DNA of 64,000 nt from Chlamydomonas sphaeroides (taxonomy: Eukaryota; Chlorophyta; Chlorophyceae; Chlamydomonadales; Chlamydomonadaceae): assembly GCA_001662425.1 (NCBI GenBank), contig BDDC01000076.1:14172-78171 (forward strand). The letters are read 5' to 3'. The notes under the pieces were generated by a model. That model was not told the DNA's origin. It saw only the letters and a list, made by a program, of their open reading frames with translations, and searched no databases. Positions 47,065 through 58,033 of the stretch are shown here, one piece after another. Numbering within the stretch: position 1 is the stretch's first letter; every line of letters starts with the position of its first letter. Position numbers and translations under genes: made by a program.

Positions 47065-49013
47065 ATGCGGCAACTCAGTCTAGCTGCACGACGCAAGGGG
47101 CTCCTGCTCTGCGCCGTCGTGGCTCTGGCAGTGCTGACGTTCGTTGCTGGGCAAGGCGGAGGTATGTGCCGAACGGGTCGCAAAAATCCATCCAACCTCA
47201 CGGCAGCCCGCACGAGGCAGAGGGTAGCAGAAGCTCGGGGCTCGGGGACGGGGCTCGGGGCTCGGGGCCCGGGGCTCGGGGCTCGGGGCTCGGGGCTCGG
47301 GGCTCGGGGCTCGGGGCTCGGGGCTCGGGGCTCGGGGNNNNNNNNNNNNNNNNNNNNNNNNNNNNNNNNNNNNNNNNNNNNNNNNNNNNNNNNNNNNNNN
47401 NNNNNNNNNNNNNNNNNNNNNNNNNNNNNNNNNNNNNNNNNNNNNNNNNNNNNNNNNNNNNNNNNNNNNNNNNNNNNNNNNNNNNNNNNNNNNNNNNNNN
47501 NNNNNNNNNNNNNNNNNNNNNNNNNNNNNNNNNNNNNNNNNNNNNNNNNNNNNNNNNNNNNNNNNNNNNNNNNNNNNNNNNNNNNNNNNNNNNNNNNNNN
47601 NNNNNNNNNNNNNNNNNNNNNNNNNNNNNNNNNNNNNNNNNNNNNNNNNNNNNNNNNNNNNNNNNNNNNNNNNNNNNNNNNNNNNNNNNNNNNNNNNCTC
47701 GGGACTCGAGACTCGGGGCGCATTAGATGTCACAACCGCTTCCCCACACGATCATAACCGCCTCCGACACCCCTGCGCCCGACCATGCGGTGCCCTGTAT
47801 AACTTACGGTGCAACTCCGGCTTCCTTTCCTCACTTGCATGCAGCTGCTGACACCGCCAAGTGCCAGAACGCTGTCACGCTTCAGGCAAGTGCCCCACCG
47901 CTTCCCGCGGCACATCGCGCCCCCGTCGCCGCCCGACTACAGCCCCCTACAGCAGCTTAGCGCTGCGACCCGCCGCAGCATAACATTGTGCCGCCCACGT
48001 GCTGTCGATGCCGCTGGCTCCGCTGTTTGCTCTGTGGCCTCTTAGCAGCCCCTTGAACGCCACCGCCCCGCCTCACCGCCTTGTGCTGCCCTCGTTCCGC
48101 CTTCAGACCGACCCAGCGGTGCAGACGTTCAAGAAGTGCGGAGGGGCGCCGACTGCAATCTAGCCCTGGTGTCACGTGTCCGGCTAACTTATCAACGCTG
48201 CTTTTTTCTTCGTGTTAGCTGTTGTGGTGTGCGTCCTGGGCGTGTGAACTTTGACACAGTCTCACACGACACGCCCGTTGCAACGCATCCTGCTCAACCC
48301 CGTGCCGCGCCCATCTCCCACCTCCCGCCGCAGGTGTGCCGGTGTGTCGCCCATCCCTACCAGCTGCTGCGTCAACCTGCTCCCCTTCGCGCAGTACGCC
48401 GACTGTGAGCGCAGCAAGCGTGGCGGGCCTGGGGCCCGCTGCGCGTGGGGGCCCGTGACGGGGATCATGCCCCGTGTGTCGGCTTAGCTGCTGCGCTAGC
48501 GCCCACTGCCCTCTCCTGCGCACCGCTGACGTGCGCCCCTCGCCCGCTCCTCATCCAGCCTGTCCCCGGCGTTCGCACCCTCCGCTACAGATTGCCAGCG
48601 CCCCCGCATGATGCCTGCCGCTTCCCTCCCCTCCTCCGATGCCCCTCTCACGGGCTTCGAGCCGGCGCGCTCACAACCCCTACACTGCGCCTGCATCCCT
48701 CCCTTTCCCCCATTCCCCTGCAGGCCTGCAGCAGCCCCAATACAAGGCCCTGGCCGACAAGGTCTTGGCGCCGGAGGTGGGTGCTGGCTCCAGGCGGGCG
48801 GCAACACGAGGGCCGAGCACAGGGCCCGGCCTGTGTCCGGCTGGTGCGGGGGTCGTGGGGCGCCCGGGCAAGGGCAGCGGGAGGTACACCACACAGTGTG
48901 CCACAACGGACTTGCCCGCCTGCCGGGCCCATGTGGCTTCACGCGTTGTCGCACCCCCCACCCCGCCGGCGCAGGTGACAGTGGAGCGCGCTCTCAAGGA
49001 GTGCCTGGGTTGA
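47065..49013 (+). CDS. small secreted Cys-rich protein
   Basis: Exons: 47065-47161, 47845-47885, 48107-48135, 48334-48419, 48724-48776, 48975-49013; 114 aa. It begins MRQLSLAARRKGLLLCAVVA, a strong signal peptide with likely cleavage after VAGQ or so. The mature part carries KCQNAVTLQ, FKKCAGVSPIPTSCCVN, LLPFAQYADCERSK and ALKECLG. The six cysteines, in a C, C, CC, C, C order, recall lipid-transfer/hydrophobic-seed-type proteins, but two expected cysteines are missing, so this is only a resemblance. All six tiny exons join in phase. Intron 2 uses a GC donor with textbook context (CAG|GCAAGT at 47886-47887). Intron 1 contains a minisatellite and the assembly gap, so an extra exon hidden in the gap cannot be excluded. 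TGTAA occurs at 49284-49288. Confidence 0.7.
47230..47337. repeat. GGGGCTC minisatellite next to the gap
   Basis: Perfect and near-perfect repeats of CTCGGGG (7 bp) up to the run of N. The pattern resumes at 47698 (CTCGGGACTCGAGACTCGGGG), so the gap is very likely more of the same array. It is intronic in the secreted-protein gene. Confidence 0.9.
47338..47697. other. assembly gap (360 N)
   Basis: Sequence is undetermined. It is flanked on both sides by the same 7-bp repeat, so it was probably caused by array collapse; the true length is unknown. Confidence 0.99.
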
Positions 49014-50292
49014 TGCGGCGGCGCATTGGTGTGCGCCCGGGCAAGGGCTGCTTGCAGGTGTGGCGCGGCGCCGGACGGTGTCGGGTCACGGCCGGTTGGA
49101 GGAGCGCACGTGGTCCTGAGCAGGATGGCGTCCCGCTATCGGCGGTGCGACCCCATTGCGTCTGGTGGTAGCGGCACGAGTGAGAAGAAGGCCCTCCGCT
49201 GTTTGGTCGGGCGGCGTGAGGAGGGGCTTCGGGATAGCAAACAGCGGTGACGTACAACGACCGCCCAATATGCTGATTCCATTTGTAACACGGATGCAAA
49301 ACTTTGGCCAACTTTGCACCCTGATGGGCCAGCTTAATTGAACTAAAGCGACGCAACAGAAGTTGTGGTACAATCTGGACCTGCGCAATCGAGCAAAGCA
49401 AAACTGAGCTGGGTGGGCCGTGTGGGCACTAGGGTTTTGGCCTTACGCCCTTGAGCGATGGCACACGGGCTTGCAACCAGCTATCACATGGGCTCGCATC
49501 TGTCAAGGGGCAGTGGTCATGAGGCGATGCTCGTTACACGGGCGCAGCACCGTCCAGTGGCGGCCGCTGCTTTCCGTAACACCAATAGAGCCGCTGTGCA
49601 CGACTGCACGTCGGCCCCCCCAAGGGAACGGCCCTGTGCTTATTGCAATCATGCTACCTAGGACCACGCGCAAGCCAGGCGGCACCAGGCTACCCCAGCA
49701 GGCAAGATTGGGGTAGACGCAGGCGGCATGGTAGCCCACAGGAATATGAATCGGAACAGGAGATGAATGGGCCCTTGCAGGCCCAAGTACCGTACGGCAC
49801 GTATGAATACCCCACACAACTAACAAGCTCGGTTCATGCGCGCGCCGGTGCGCCCGTGCGCTACATGCACGGGATTAGCGCGGGCATGAAAAAAGGAAAC
49901 CTGAGTGGAGCCTAAGCAAGCCATCCGCATATGTACGGTTGCGTTGGGGCCCCCATCTCGGCGCTCATGCGCTTATGTACGGCACTCAACACACATCAAG
50001 CGGCCACGCCGCATCGCAGCAAAGCTTATTGCGGGCGGCAGCTGCGCTGGCGGCTGCGCGCTCAAGCTGCGCGTCCGGCGATAAATGAACGTATGCTGCG
50101 GGGTCGGGGCCCGCCACTCCATCCGCCACGCCCAAGGCACCCCAAGCCCATCCGGACCAAGCTTCCGCCCCACCCAACCGCAGCATGCTCACGGACCACC
50201 GACCGCCGTCAAGCGCGGCGGCGCCGCGCGCATCCGCCCCACCTCATACCGCCAGCGCAACACGTTACTCCGGCAGCTGGCGCAGCCTGCAT
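49014..50292. other. convergent intergenic region, 1.3 kb
   Basis: It holds the 3' UTRs of the secreted-protein gene (TGTAA at 49284-49288) and of the GH9 gene (a possible TGTAA on minus at 49538-49534, far from the stop). No exon is supported. Confidence 0.5.
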
Positions 50293-53200
50293 CTAGCAGC
50301 TGGTGCTGCCGGACAGGACGCAGGTGCGGCAGGCGTAGGGGTCGGTGCCGGCTCGGGTGCAGGCCATGCAGCGGCCCAGCGCCTCGGGCCCCAGCGCCGT
50401 CACGGCGGCTGCCATGCACACGGAGCACTTCCAGGAGGCGGAGCGCATGGCGGGGTCGGCGGCGCAGGCGGTGCAGACAGGCAGCAGGCCGGCGTCCGAG
50501 GTGAGGTCGGTGCTGCGGCGTGCAGGGGGGCCGGGCAGCGGGATGGGGCGGGAGGGTGCGTCAGGGGGCCACGCTGAGGCAGGGGCCAGCGCCGGCGGTT
50601 CGCACTTGGAGCTGTCGCGCTGTCCGCACCAAACGCTGCCGTGGCCCTGCCGTGTGCGCCCCGCTGCCCACCAGTACTGCTTGCACGCCCACTCGTCGCC
50701 GCCGGCGTTGACACAGCCCAGGCAGGACTCGGCCTGCGTGGCAGGCAAGGTGGCGCAGCGGGAGGGCAGGAAGCGGGGCGGGGATGTCGGACTCGGATCC
50801 GTACCACCCAGCGGGCGGCAGCCTGGGCCCTTCATGCTGGCAAGCCTGGCTGCCGCCCTTCCCAGCCTGCCCCGCCCTGCCCGCCACCACACCTGAATGG
50901 GCAAATAGGCTGTGTTGAGCAGGCATGAGTGGCAGCGCCAGGGCTCACTGGGGCGCGTGTTGACGCAGCTGTAGCAGGTGGGGCGCTGAGCGGCCAGCGG
51001 CGACGAGGGGCCGGTGTTGGTGTCGCAGCCATTGCACTCCCAGCGGTTGGCGGGGCAGATGCCGGCGGCGGGGCTGGGCGAGGGCGAGGGGCTGGGCGAG
51101 GGCGAGGGGCTGGGCGAGAGCGAGGGGCTGGGCGAGGGAGACGGCGAGGGCGAGGGACTTGGCGATGGTGAGGGTGAGGGGCTGGGCAAGGGCGAGGGCG
51201 AGGGACTCGACGACGTAGAGGGTGAGGGGCTTGGCGAAGGGGACGGGCTGGGCGATGGGGAGGGGCTGGGCGAGGGGTACGGTGAGGGGGAGGGGCTGAG
51301 CGACGGCAAGGGTCCGCAGTACGCCTCCCAGTCGCCGACGGCGGCGCCGAGCTGCAGCATGCCGGCGAGCGCCACCGTGAAGCCGGCGTTGTAATCAATG
51401 GCCACCTCGTTGAGGATGTAGTCCATGCGGTTGTCGTCATAGAAGTCGTCCTTGCGGGGGCCGCCCACCAGCGCGCCGCGCAGCACGCTGGGGTTGGGCC
51501 GGTCGAGCGCGGCGGTGCTGCCATCGCACACAATGGCGTAGTCCGGGTCGCACATGGCCGAGCTGTGGTGCGGGCGCTGCGGCGGGTTGGTGCCCAGCCC
51601 CACAACGAAGCTGCGGCCCCAGTCGCCCAGCATCAGGCGCATCTGGCGCCGCGACCAGCAGCGCTGGCGCTTGGTGTCGTCGGCGGTGGCGGTGTACTTG
51701 GAGTAGACAAGCTTGAGCGCGGCCGAGTTGGCGGTGACGCGGAGCGTGCCCCACTGCAGCTCGTGCATGAGGCCCTTGGGCGAGTAGCAGGGGATGCCGT
51801 CGTCGACCAGGCCGTCGGAGTTGGAGTCATTGCCGGGCGGCGGCTTGGTGCAGATGGTGGTGACCTGCGCGGGCGTGGGGGTGGGGACCGGGGCACGGCA
51901 AGACAGGTCGGCCAAGGGCGGGGTCAGCCCCTTGACCACACACGTATTCGGTGTCAAGTTGACGGAGCTGACACGCCATGTGTTGGCAGGAGGGTTGGGG
52001 GGAGGGCTCTAAAAGGGCCCTCGCCCAGCCCAGCCCCATCAAGCAATGGCGCACCTCATGGTAGCGGTTGAGGTTCCAGTTGAGGCGGGTGCGGACCGAC
52101 GTGACGAGGGACGCCGGCAGCCGGTCGGCCATGCCCAGCAGCAGCACCGAGGCCGCGTTGAAGGCGTTGTCCCAGTCCATGCCGCGCGCCCAGCCCACGC
52201 CCAGGTTGGAGGCGGCCTGCCAGTAGGTGGCGGCGTCAGAGCAGAAGGTGCCGGTGCCGGGGGCGTGGGCGCGGCACATCCAGGCGGCGGCCCAGGCCAT
52301 GTCGTCCTCCCACTTGTGGTTGCCAAAGCCTGTCGAGGGGGACAAGGGAGCGGACGTGAGTGGCCAGGCAGCGCAGGAGGACGTGGCAGCTAGGACTCGG
52401 TGGCCCGACGCCCTGACTCACGGTAGGGGTAGTCGCCAGAGGGGATCTCCCAGCTGCGCGGCGGGCAGGAGGGATGGGCAGAAAGGACACTTGAGCACGG
52501 GGGCGGAGGAGCTGGCAGCCTGTCCAGGCTTCTGTCCAACACTCTTGGCCGCCCTTCCCTCTTGGCCTTACGTTCCGGGGTAGGCCTTGGCGAAGGCAAA
52601 CAGCTGCCGCGCGTGGCGCATCAGGTCCTCGGCCGGGGCGCTGGCGGGGTCCTCCATGCGCAGGATGGTGGCGACGGCGGCCAGCGACGCGACTGCCTGC
52701 CCCACGATGTCCGATCCGGGGCGGGTCTTGTCGGCGACCCAGGTGGGGCGGTAGGGGCCCTCTACGGCGGGGCACTGCTCGGGGCGGCACCACCTGAGAG
52801 GGAAGCAACGGGCGACGGGGACACACTTGACGCACGTCCCACCCTGCGAGCCTGTGAGTCAGCAAGCCCTGATCCGTCCCGTCGGGCGGTCGTGCCCCAC
52901 GCAAGCCTCACCTGGCGTGGTCCGTGTCGGTGTCGCCGACCTGGGCCACGAACACGTTGTCAGCGGCCACGTCGCTGGCGGCGATGTGGCTGCGCACGAT
53001 GTAGTCGGCGGCAAAGAGCAGGTTGCGCACAGCCACCGCAAACAGGCCGGGCGTGGAGGTGTAGGCTGAGGGGAACTCCACCACGCTCCAGGCAACGGCA
53101 GACACCGCCCAGCCGTAGGGCAGCGCGAACTTCATGTGGTCTGGTGGAGGGAAGGGGAGCGCAGGGAACCAGTGGGACACTTCCTGTGGAGGAACCGAGC

Positions 53201-53707
53201 GCCAGGAGGTGCCCTTCCAGGCCCTTCCCCTTTGCTGGACAGGCCCTTGACATTGCACCTCCTCACCTCCAGCATCGAACCAGCCACCGGTCAGATTCCT
53301 TCCAATGTCCTTGCCGTCATCCAAGTAGCTCGCATCACGCCAGCCGCCATTCCAGCGAGCCGCGCGATTCCAAGAGGGCAGCGGGCCGGCCTGCTGGGCC
53401 TCGTAGAAGAAAAAGGAAGCGTCGATGGCGGCGGCGTAGTCGTAATCAGCAGCGTGAGTGCTGAGGAGGAGCTGTTGCCGGCACGGTGCGGGAAGGTCGG
53501 GTGTCAGGGGAAGGGGGATGGCAATGGAGGGGGACGTAGCCGCAGCAGAGGAGAGCACGTCAAAGGGGTTCGCTGAGCCAAGCAGTTTGTGGACGCGCTG
53601 CAACCGCACAGGCGTAGTGACCTGTGCGAGCTTCGACTCACCGCCAGACACGCAGCCACGAGCAAAGGCGTCACTGCCCCCGACGGCCGGCGGTCGCGTC
53701 GCGACAT
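50293..53707 (-). CDS. secreted GH9 endoglucanase with (Ser-Pro)n linker and Cys-rich tail
   Basis: Exons: 53707-53642, 53471-53267, 53140-52912, 52793-52572, 52453-52422, 52329-52055, 51864-50893, 50733-50672, 50512-50293; 760 aa. Residues 1-22 form a signal peptide (MSRRDRRPSGAVTPLLVAAC). The GH9 catalytic domain follows: YDYAAAIDASFFFYEAQQAG, GWFDAGDHMKF (DAGD about 88-91, with the conserved catalytic-base aspartates), a block ending FGNHKWEDDMAWAAAWM, an RPHHSSAMCD block (His about 441) and DDNRMDYILNEVAIDYNAG (acid Glu about 495). Family enzymes cleave beta-1,4-glucans by inversion. A (Ser-Pro)n linker (about 528-606) leads to a Cys-rich region with W-x-C-x-x-C repeats (WRCHSC, WKCSVC, YACRTC). 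This architecture is known from volvocine cellulases. An upstream in-frame ATG at 53731 is also possible. Key catalytic residues are intact. Confidence 0.9.
51070..51310. repeat. coding minisatellite of the Ser-Pro linker
   Basis: GGGCTGGGCGAGGGCGAG-type repeats on the + strand, which read as alternating Ser-Pro codons on the minus strand in the GH9 gene. Confidence 0.9.
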
Positions 53708-54501
53708 GTCGCCAACGACCTTGCTGCTCATAGGCGTACCAGGACTGACGAGTGGCAATATGGAAACGGACGAGGTGCAATTTAGGCTACTTAGTTTGCT
53801 GCAAATGCTATGCGAAGGTAAGGTTGGGGTATGATTTGCCTGTTTGCTCGCGCCATAAGTACGCGCCCTTGCTGCCCAACAGTCACAACAACCTGGGCAG
53901 CTGCTTGATGGCAGATGGAGTGTCATGGGCGAAGTCCGCTGGAAGGCCGGCCCAGCTTCCCATCGTACAAATCGTGCCGTACCGGTTTTAGCGCTTCCCT
54001 CGCAGACGGCCTACAGCACGGACACTGCTTTAGAGACCTGTGGCATGCCGAGGCATGCTGGACATGTTGGACTGCCGGTACCTGCACGAGCGTCGCTGTC
54101 ACATGCCGCATGTCGCCTGTCTCGCTGAGTGCTTGTCCTCCCCGTTGCATCACGCTGCGCTGGATGCCGTACGCTGGTACTTGGGAGACTTCCCAGGAGC
54201 AAAAGTAAGATAGCCGATTACATGCTCCAACATGACCAAACTCGGGGTGACCCTCACCCTTGGCTCGGACTCCGTGCCACATCCTGCGCTGCCGGTTCTG
54301 GACCCGGAAACATGTTCTCGTTCGTTGAGGCGGCCAGCAACCGCCACCAATATCAGCCCCAATGCTGCACCCACACGTAGAACCCTGCGCTCCCCACCAG
54401 ACCTGATCCAGCACCCATCACCATTCACGTTAAAGTCACGCCCAGTCAGTTGCAGGCACAACAGGCCTCGCAGCCGCCGTCACAACGCCCGCGACGGGGC
54501 A
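53708..54501. other. intergenic, about 0.8 kb
   Basis: Upstream region of the GH9 gene and 3' UTR of the coiled-coil gene. TGTAA on the minus strand at 54222-54218 lies 280 bp past the stop at 54502. No exon is supported apart from a possible extension of the GH9 start to 53731. Confidence 0.5.
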
Positions 54502-57500
54502 TCAAAGGAACACTGGTTTCCCAGCGTGCATCCCCCCTTGCCGCCCTTGCCCTACCGCCACGCGGCTGGCTCGCGACCGCTCCACCTGCTTGCCCGGGCT
54601 CGCGTCCCGCCCCGACGACGGCGACGTACCCCGCAACCCCCCGCCCATCGACCCGCCATTCGCGTACTCCTCCAGCTCCCCCGCCTTGAGCGTGCCCCCC
54701 CGGCTGCCCGCACCCGCCGACAGCCCCGCCAGCCGCTCCTCTCGGCTGGCTCTCAAGTCCGCCACGCCCACGCCTGGCCCGCCGGGTGGCCCCTCCTTGG
54801 CCGGCATGCTCTCCAGCCGCGGCAGGAAGCTGCCCTTGGCCGCCGCGCTGGCGCTGGCGCCCATGACGGATATCCCCGGCTTGACCGGCTGGTCGCAGGT
54901 GAGGCAGCGCATCTTGGTGGCGGCCGGGCCCGTCGCGTGGTGCGCGGCGGCGCGCATGGCGTCACCTAGCCCCAGCTCCGGCCTCGAGGCGATGGCCTCC
55001 GACACCGTGGCCACGGCCTGGCCCAGCGCGTGGGTCTGGATCTGCAGCAGCCGCAGCGCGTCGGCCGTGGCCTGCAGCATAGGATGGGAGCGGGGACGGG
55101 CACACGGCGTAAGGCTGACGGCTGCAGTTCGTCGCTGCACCTTGCGCCAGCACCACCAGCGTCTCGGCGCCGCCGCCCATCCCACCCCGTCCTGACATGC
55201 CCAGCCCCTGCTCTCCGGCGCCCCACCTTCTGCTCCACAATCTCCTCCAGCGCCGCCAGCTCCTCCAGCTTGGCCGCGCCCTCCAAAGCGCTGTCGATGG
55301 TGCCGCGCAGCTCCGTCTTGATGTCGCCCAGCGCCCCCTCCAGCGTGTTGATGCGCTCGTGGAACAGCGTGTCCATGTCGCGCGGCTCGCCGTTGCGCTT
55401 GCTGCTGTCCGCAACCTCCTCCAGCCGCTCCTGCAGCGCGGGGATGTCCTTCTCCGCAATGGACAGCGCGATCGCGCCCTGCGCCTTGGCCTCCGTCAGC
55501 GCCGCCTCCATGGCGGACTTGAAGGCGGTGAAGTCGGCGAACGACACCTCGGAGCCGTTGCGCGCCGCTGCCTCGCGGCGCGCGTTGATCAGCTCCTGCA
55601 CCTGCGCCTGCAGCGCGCCCAGGCCCTCCTCCGCCGTCTGCAGCCGGCTGAGCGTCTCATTGGCGCTGCTGCCCAGGTTCACCTGGGGTAGGCAGGGCCC
55701 AGGGCGTGCAGCCATGTAGGGAGCAGGGTTGAGCACGCGAAACACCCGCACAATGACATCGAGCAGCACGCACCAAACCTCACCAAGCCCCCTTCCGGGA
55801 TCGACCCATCCCCACATCCCGTGGCCTGCAAGCCCACAAAAGTGCCGCGCTGCCCCACGCCCGGCGGCTGCGGTTCGCACCTTGAGCGACGCCACCTGCT
55901 GGCCCAGCCGCTCTAGGCCCTCCTTGAGCGACTCGTTCTCCGTCCGCAGCCCCGCCACCTCCTGCGTCAGCTGCACAATGCGCTGCGCCGGCGCCGCGCC
56001 GCCGCCGATCCCCGGCATGGGCGGCAGCAGCGCGGCCGCCCCCCCAGCCCCCGGCAGCGGTGACGCCGACATCGACGGCCCGCTCAGGGCCCCCATGGGC
56101 CCAGCGCCGATGGCCGTGCCAGCCAGCAGCACCCCTAGTCGGCTGGGCTGCCCAGCCGGCGAAGGCCCGCCGACGGTACCCGCCGCGGCGCGCGGGCTGT
56201 GCAGGCCCGAGTTCGTGAAGCTGGCGGCGGGGCTGCCCGCCCGCGAGCCGCCCAGGCCCATCTTGCCGGCCGAGGGCCACATGCCGTCCTCGGTCGGGGG
56301 GTGCGCCGCCGCCTGCGCCGCCTCGCCCGAAGCCGCGAGCTCGGCGGCCTCGGCGGTGGGCGGCCGCCAGCCAGCAATCTTGGGCGGCGGCGCAGCCTGC
56401 GGCGGCGTGCCCGGCGGCGCGCCTCCCGCCGGGTACTCCAAGTCGGGTATGGCGACGCCCAGGCCGCCCGCAATCTGCTCCAGCGCCACCAGCTTGCCGT
56501 TGAGGTTGTACACGCCGCTGAGGCGTGTCTCCAGGCGTTGCAGGCGTGTCTCCATGTCGGCCATGCCCTCTGCGGAGGCGGCCTGGGCGGGGAGGGGAGG
56601 GAGGAAGGGGAGGAGGCGAAGGGGTGGGCACAGGGCGCAGGGTGCGGCAAGGGGGCGGACGGTGCGGGTAGCTAAGCAGCTGCTCGGCGGGGCGCTGTCA
56701 CAAGGTGCTCACCGCTTCCCGCTGCGCAGTAGACTCGGCGAGCCGCGTCTCTAGTGTCTGCAGTCGGTCAGGCGCAGGGGGGGGGAGCAGCGCAGCCGTC
56801 AGTGCAAGCGTCAACACTTCCCACACGGGACACCAGCAGCGGCGCGAGCCCAGGCTTTCCTGACCCTCTCCGCGAGGCTGCCCGCATGTGCCGGCGCACC
56901 TCAAGCCGCGAGAGGATCTCCTGCTGATTGAAGGGATTGAGCTTGGCGCCCGCGGCTTCGCCCTGCGCCGCCTCCAGCGCCTTGATGCGCTCCAGCAGCT
57001 CGTCAGCGGTCACGTCCTTCACCGCGATGCGGTCCATCTGTCGGAGGCGGGTGTTGGGACGGTGGGAACTGAGGCCAGGGAGCGGGATAGTGGGTGCTGA
57101 AGGCGTGCCGTGTGGGTGTGGCGCGGAATAGACTGGGGTTGGGGCCGAGCGTCCTAGGTAGAGGGCGGAGCGCAGCTATGGTGCCTCCTGGCAGCAGCTC
57201 TGACCTTTTCCTTCATCTGCTGGATGAAGGTCGCCTGAGACTGCAGCTTGGTGAAGAGATTCTCAATGACCAGCTGCAGTGGCGTCTGTGGGGGCCAGTG
57301 GGGCGGCGTACAGGACGGAGTTGAAGGGGTGCAAGGTCGTGCGCCAGGGCCCGCTGCCCGGCGTACTAAACCGGCCATGATGCAGCCATTCCCGAAACCA
57401 TAGTTGTACATAGGGGCCCCAAACCCCGTGGATGCCCCGTAGCCCGAGCACCCCCGCCCGCGGGCCAGGCACGGACCTGCACCATGAGCGGAGCCCTGAT

Positions 57501-57572
57501 GGCCTTCAGGAACTCCTTCTGCTCCGCATCCTCCCATCCTATACGAATTTCTACGCCAGCGTTTGTCCCCAT
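54502..57572 (-). CDS. coiled-coil protein, DUF4795/QRICH2-like
   Basis: Exons: 57572-57477, 57285-57205, 57037-56900, 56757-56713, 56582-55881, 55682-55227, 55071-54502; 695 aa. The N-terminus (EQKEFLKAIRAPLMVQ, LVIENLFTKLQSQATFIQQM, VTADELLERIKALEAAQ, METRLQRLETRLSG) is a chain of heptad-rich helices. A Pro/Gly/Ala-rich spacer (about 150-300) is followed by a long coiled coil (LSRLQTAEEGLGALQAQVQE; IPALQERLEEVADSSK; INTLEGALGDIKTEL). Near residue 560 it has KMRCLTCDQPVKP, a C-x-x-C knuckle that in my memory closes the DUF4795 domain of animal QRICH2, a sperm-flagellum protein. The tail is Gly/Ser-rich and ends MHAGKPVFL. This suggests an axonemal or ciliary scaffold. The start could instead lie at an exon junction just downstream of 57572. 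It is head-to-head with the MAP10-like gene. Confidence 0.65.
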
Positions 57573-58033
57573 CGTGGGGCTTATGTCCTAGCGAGTTTAA
57601 TGCTGCGGAACTCCAAGCCGCAAGGTCGGCCTGTTAAGCCTTCAGAGATATGCAGGTGTCATCATAGAGGACTTCTAGTTGGGGCGCGGCCTTGAAGGCT
57701 TGAACACGGTGCTGGTCTAGCCTTAGAGTATTCGTGACTGGCCAGAGCCCGCTCATAAGCTGCTGGTGGATGTGCTCGGGGTAATAGCGCTTCGCTTCTT
57801 TGGCTCTGCTCAGGGAGTTCCGGGCTTCTACCCTTCTGTCGTCAGTGTACGGCAAGGTTGGCCGAGCGAGCAGAAGCTCCAGCGCAAACCCTATGTGACT
57901 GCTCGCTTTTCGCGTAAATGACACGCATATTGACGAGATAGGAGGCACGATGACACGCGAGAGGAACAGAACGCGCACCCAAATCCTGTTGCGCATGTAG
58001 CATACAGCTTGCGGAAACCCACAAGCCCAAGCC
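57573..58033. promoter_or_regulatory. shared divergent promoter region of two putative ciliary genes
   Basis: 461 bp between the QRICH2-like (-) and MAP10-like (+) starts. It is visibly less GC-rich than the flanks. No X-box or other named element was identified by eye. An open minus-strand frame across part of it (57634-58182) has no coding signature. Confidence 0.5.
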
